From contig MU646426.1 in the NCBI GenBank assembly GCA_026770585.1, positions 60,831 through 77,358 on the forward strand: a stretch of DNA of 16,528 bases, written 5' to 3'. A program made the translations under genes and the position numbers. Under the pieces are notes generated by a model. The model had not been told where the DNA came from. It saw only the letters and a program-made list of their open reading frames with translations, and did not search any database. Every line of letters begins with the position of its first letter. Position 1 is the stretch's first letter. Shown here one piece after another: positions 16,501-16,528 of the stretch. Origin of the DNA: Baffinella frigidus (Eukaryota; Cryptophyceae; Cryptomonadales; Baffinellaceae).

Positions 16501-16528
16501 ACGCCCCCCCCCCCCCCCCCCCCCCCCC
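16501..16528. repeat. Poly-C terminus
   Basis: An uninterrupted C run of about 25 bases reaches the end of the window, mirroring the C run at its start. Probably an assembly end. Confidence 0.9.

Overview
This is eukaryotic nuclear DNA, most likely from a microalga with a plastid of secondary red origin (ochrophyte or haptophyte type; lineage not determined). Three things point there: plant/algal-type telomere-like CCCTAAA/TTTAGGG arrays, short GC-rich exons in long repeat-filled introns, and a plus-strand gene at 13501 whose product starts with a signal peptide ending in an A|FAP site, the hallmark of plastid import in those algae. I see no bacterial operon, rRNA, tRNA, CRISPR array, virus or toxin gene.

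Layout. From 13403 leftward the minus strand carries an ankyrin-repeat gene. Six exons (13301-13403, 13053-13099, 12867-12944, 11936-12031, 11544-11660, 8864-8979) join with matching phases into about five ankyrin repeats. Further minus-strand exon candidates lie at 7956-8035, 5651-5732, 3349-3428 and 1234-1316. Their phases also match, so they may be the same gene or a second one. A divergent plus-strand gene starts at 13501, only 97 bases away, with exons at 13501-13743, 13884-14123 and 15018-15095. It looks like a plastid-targeted protein, tentatively of the red chlorophyll catabolite reductase/bilin reductase type.

Between exons the DNA is almost wholly repeats: at least eight families of short palindromic elements (MITE-like, about 110-215 bp), GA/CT, GAA and GGGTA microsatellites, minisatellites, several private variants of 7-base telomere-like repeats, and short intron-like units. 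The right end (15715-16450) is a block of CCCTAAA repeats followed by a TTTAGGG block. Both window ends are poly-pyrimidine or poly-C, suggesting assembly breaks.

The most striking pattern is that almost every exon is accompanied by partial copies of its own 5' or 3' edge, including the splice site. These 'exon echoes' are separated by microsatellites or palindromic elements. Three echo pairs act as filled/empty sites and reveal target-site duplications of the inserted elements. All gene models come from reading splice sites by eye and need transcript evidence.
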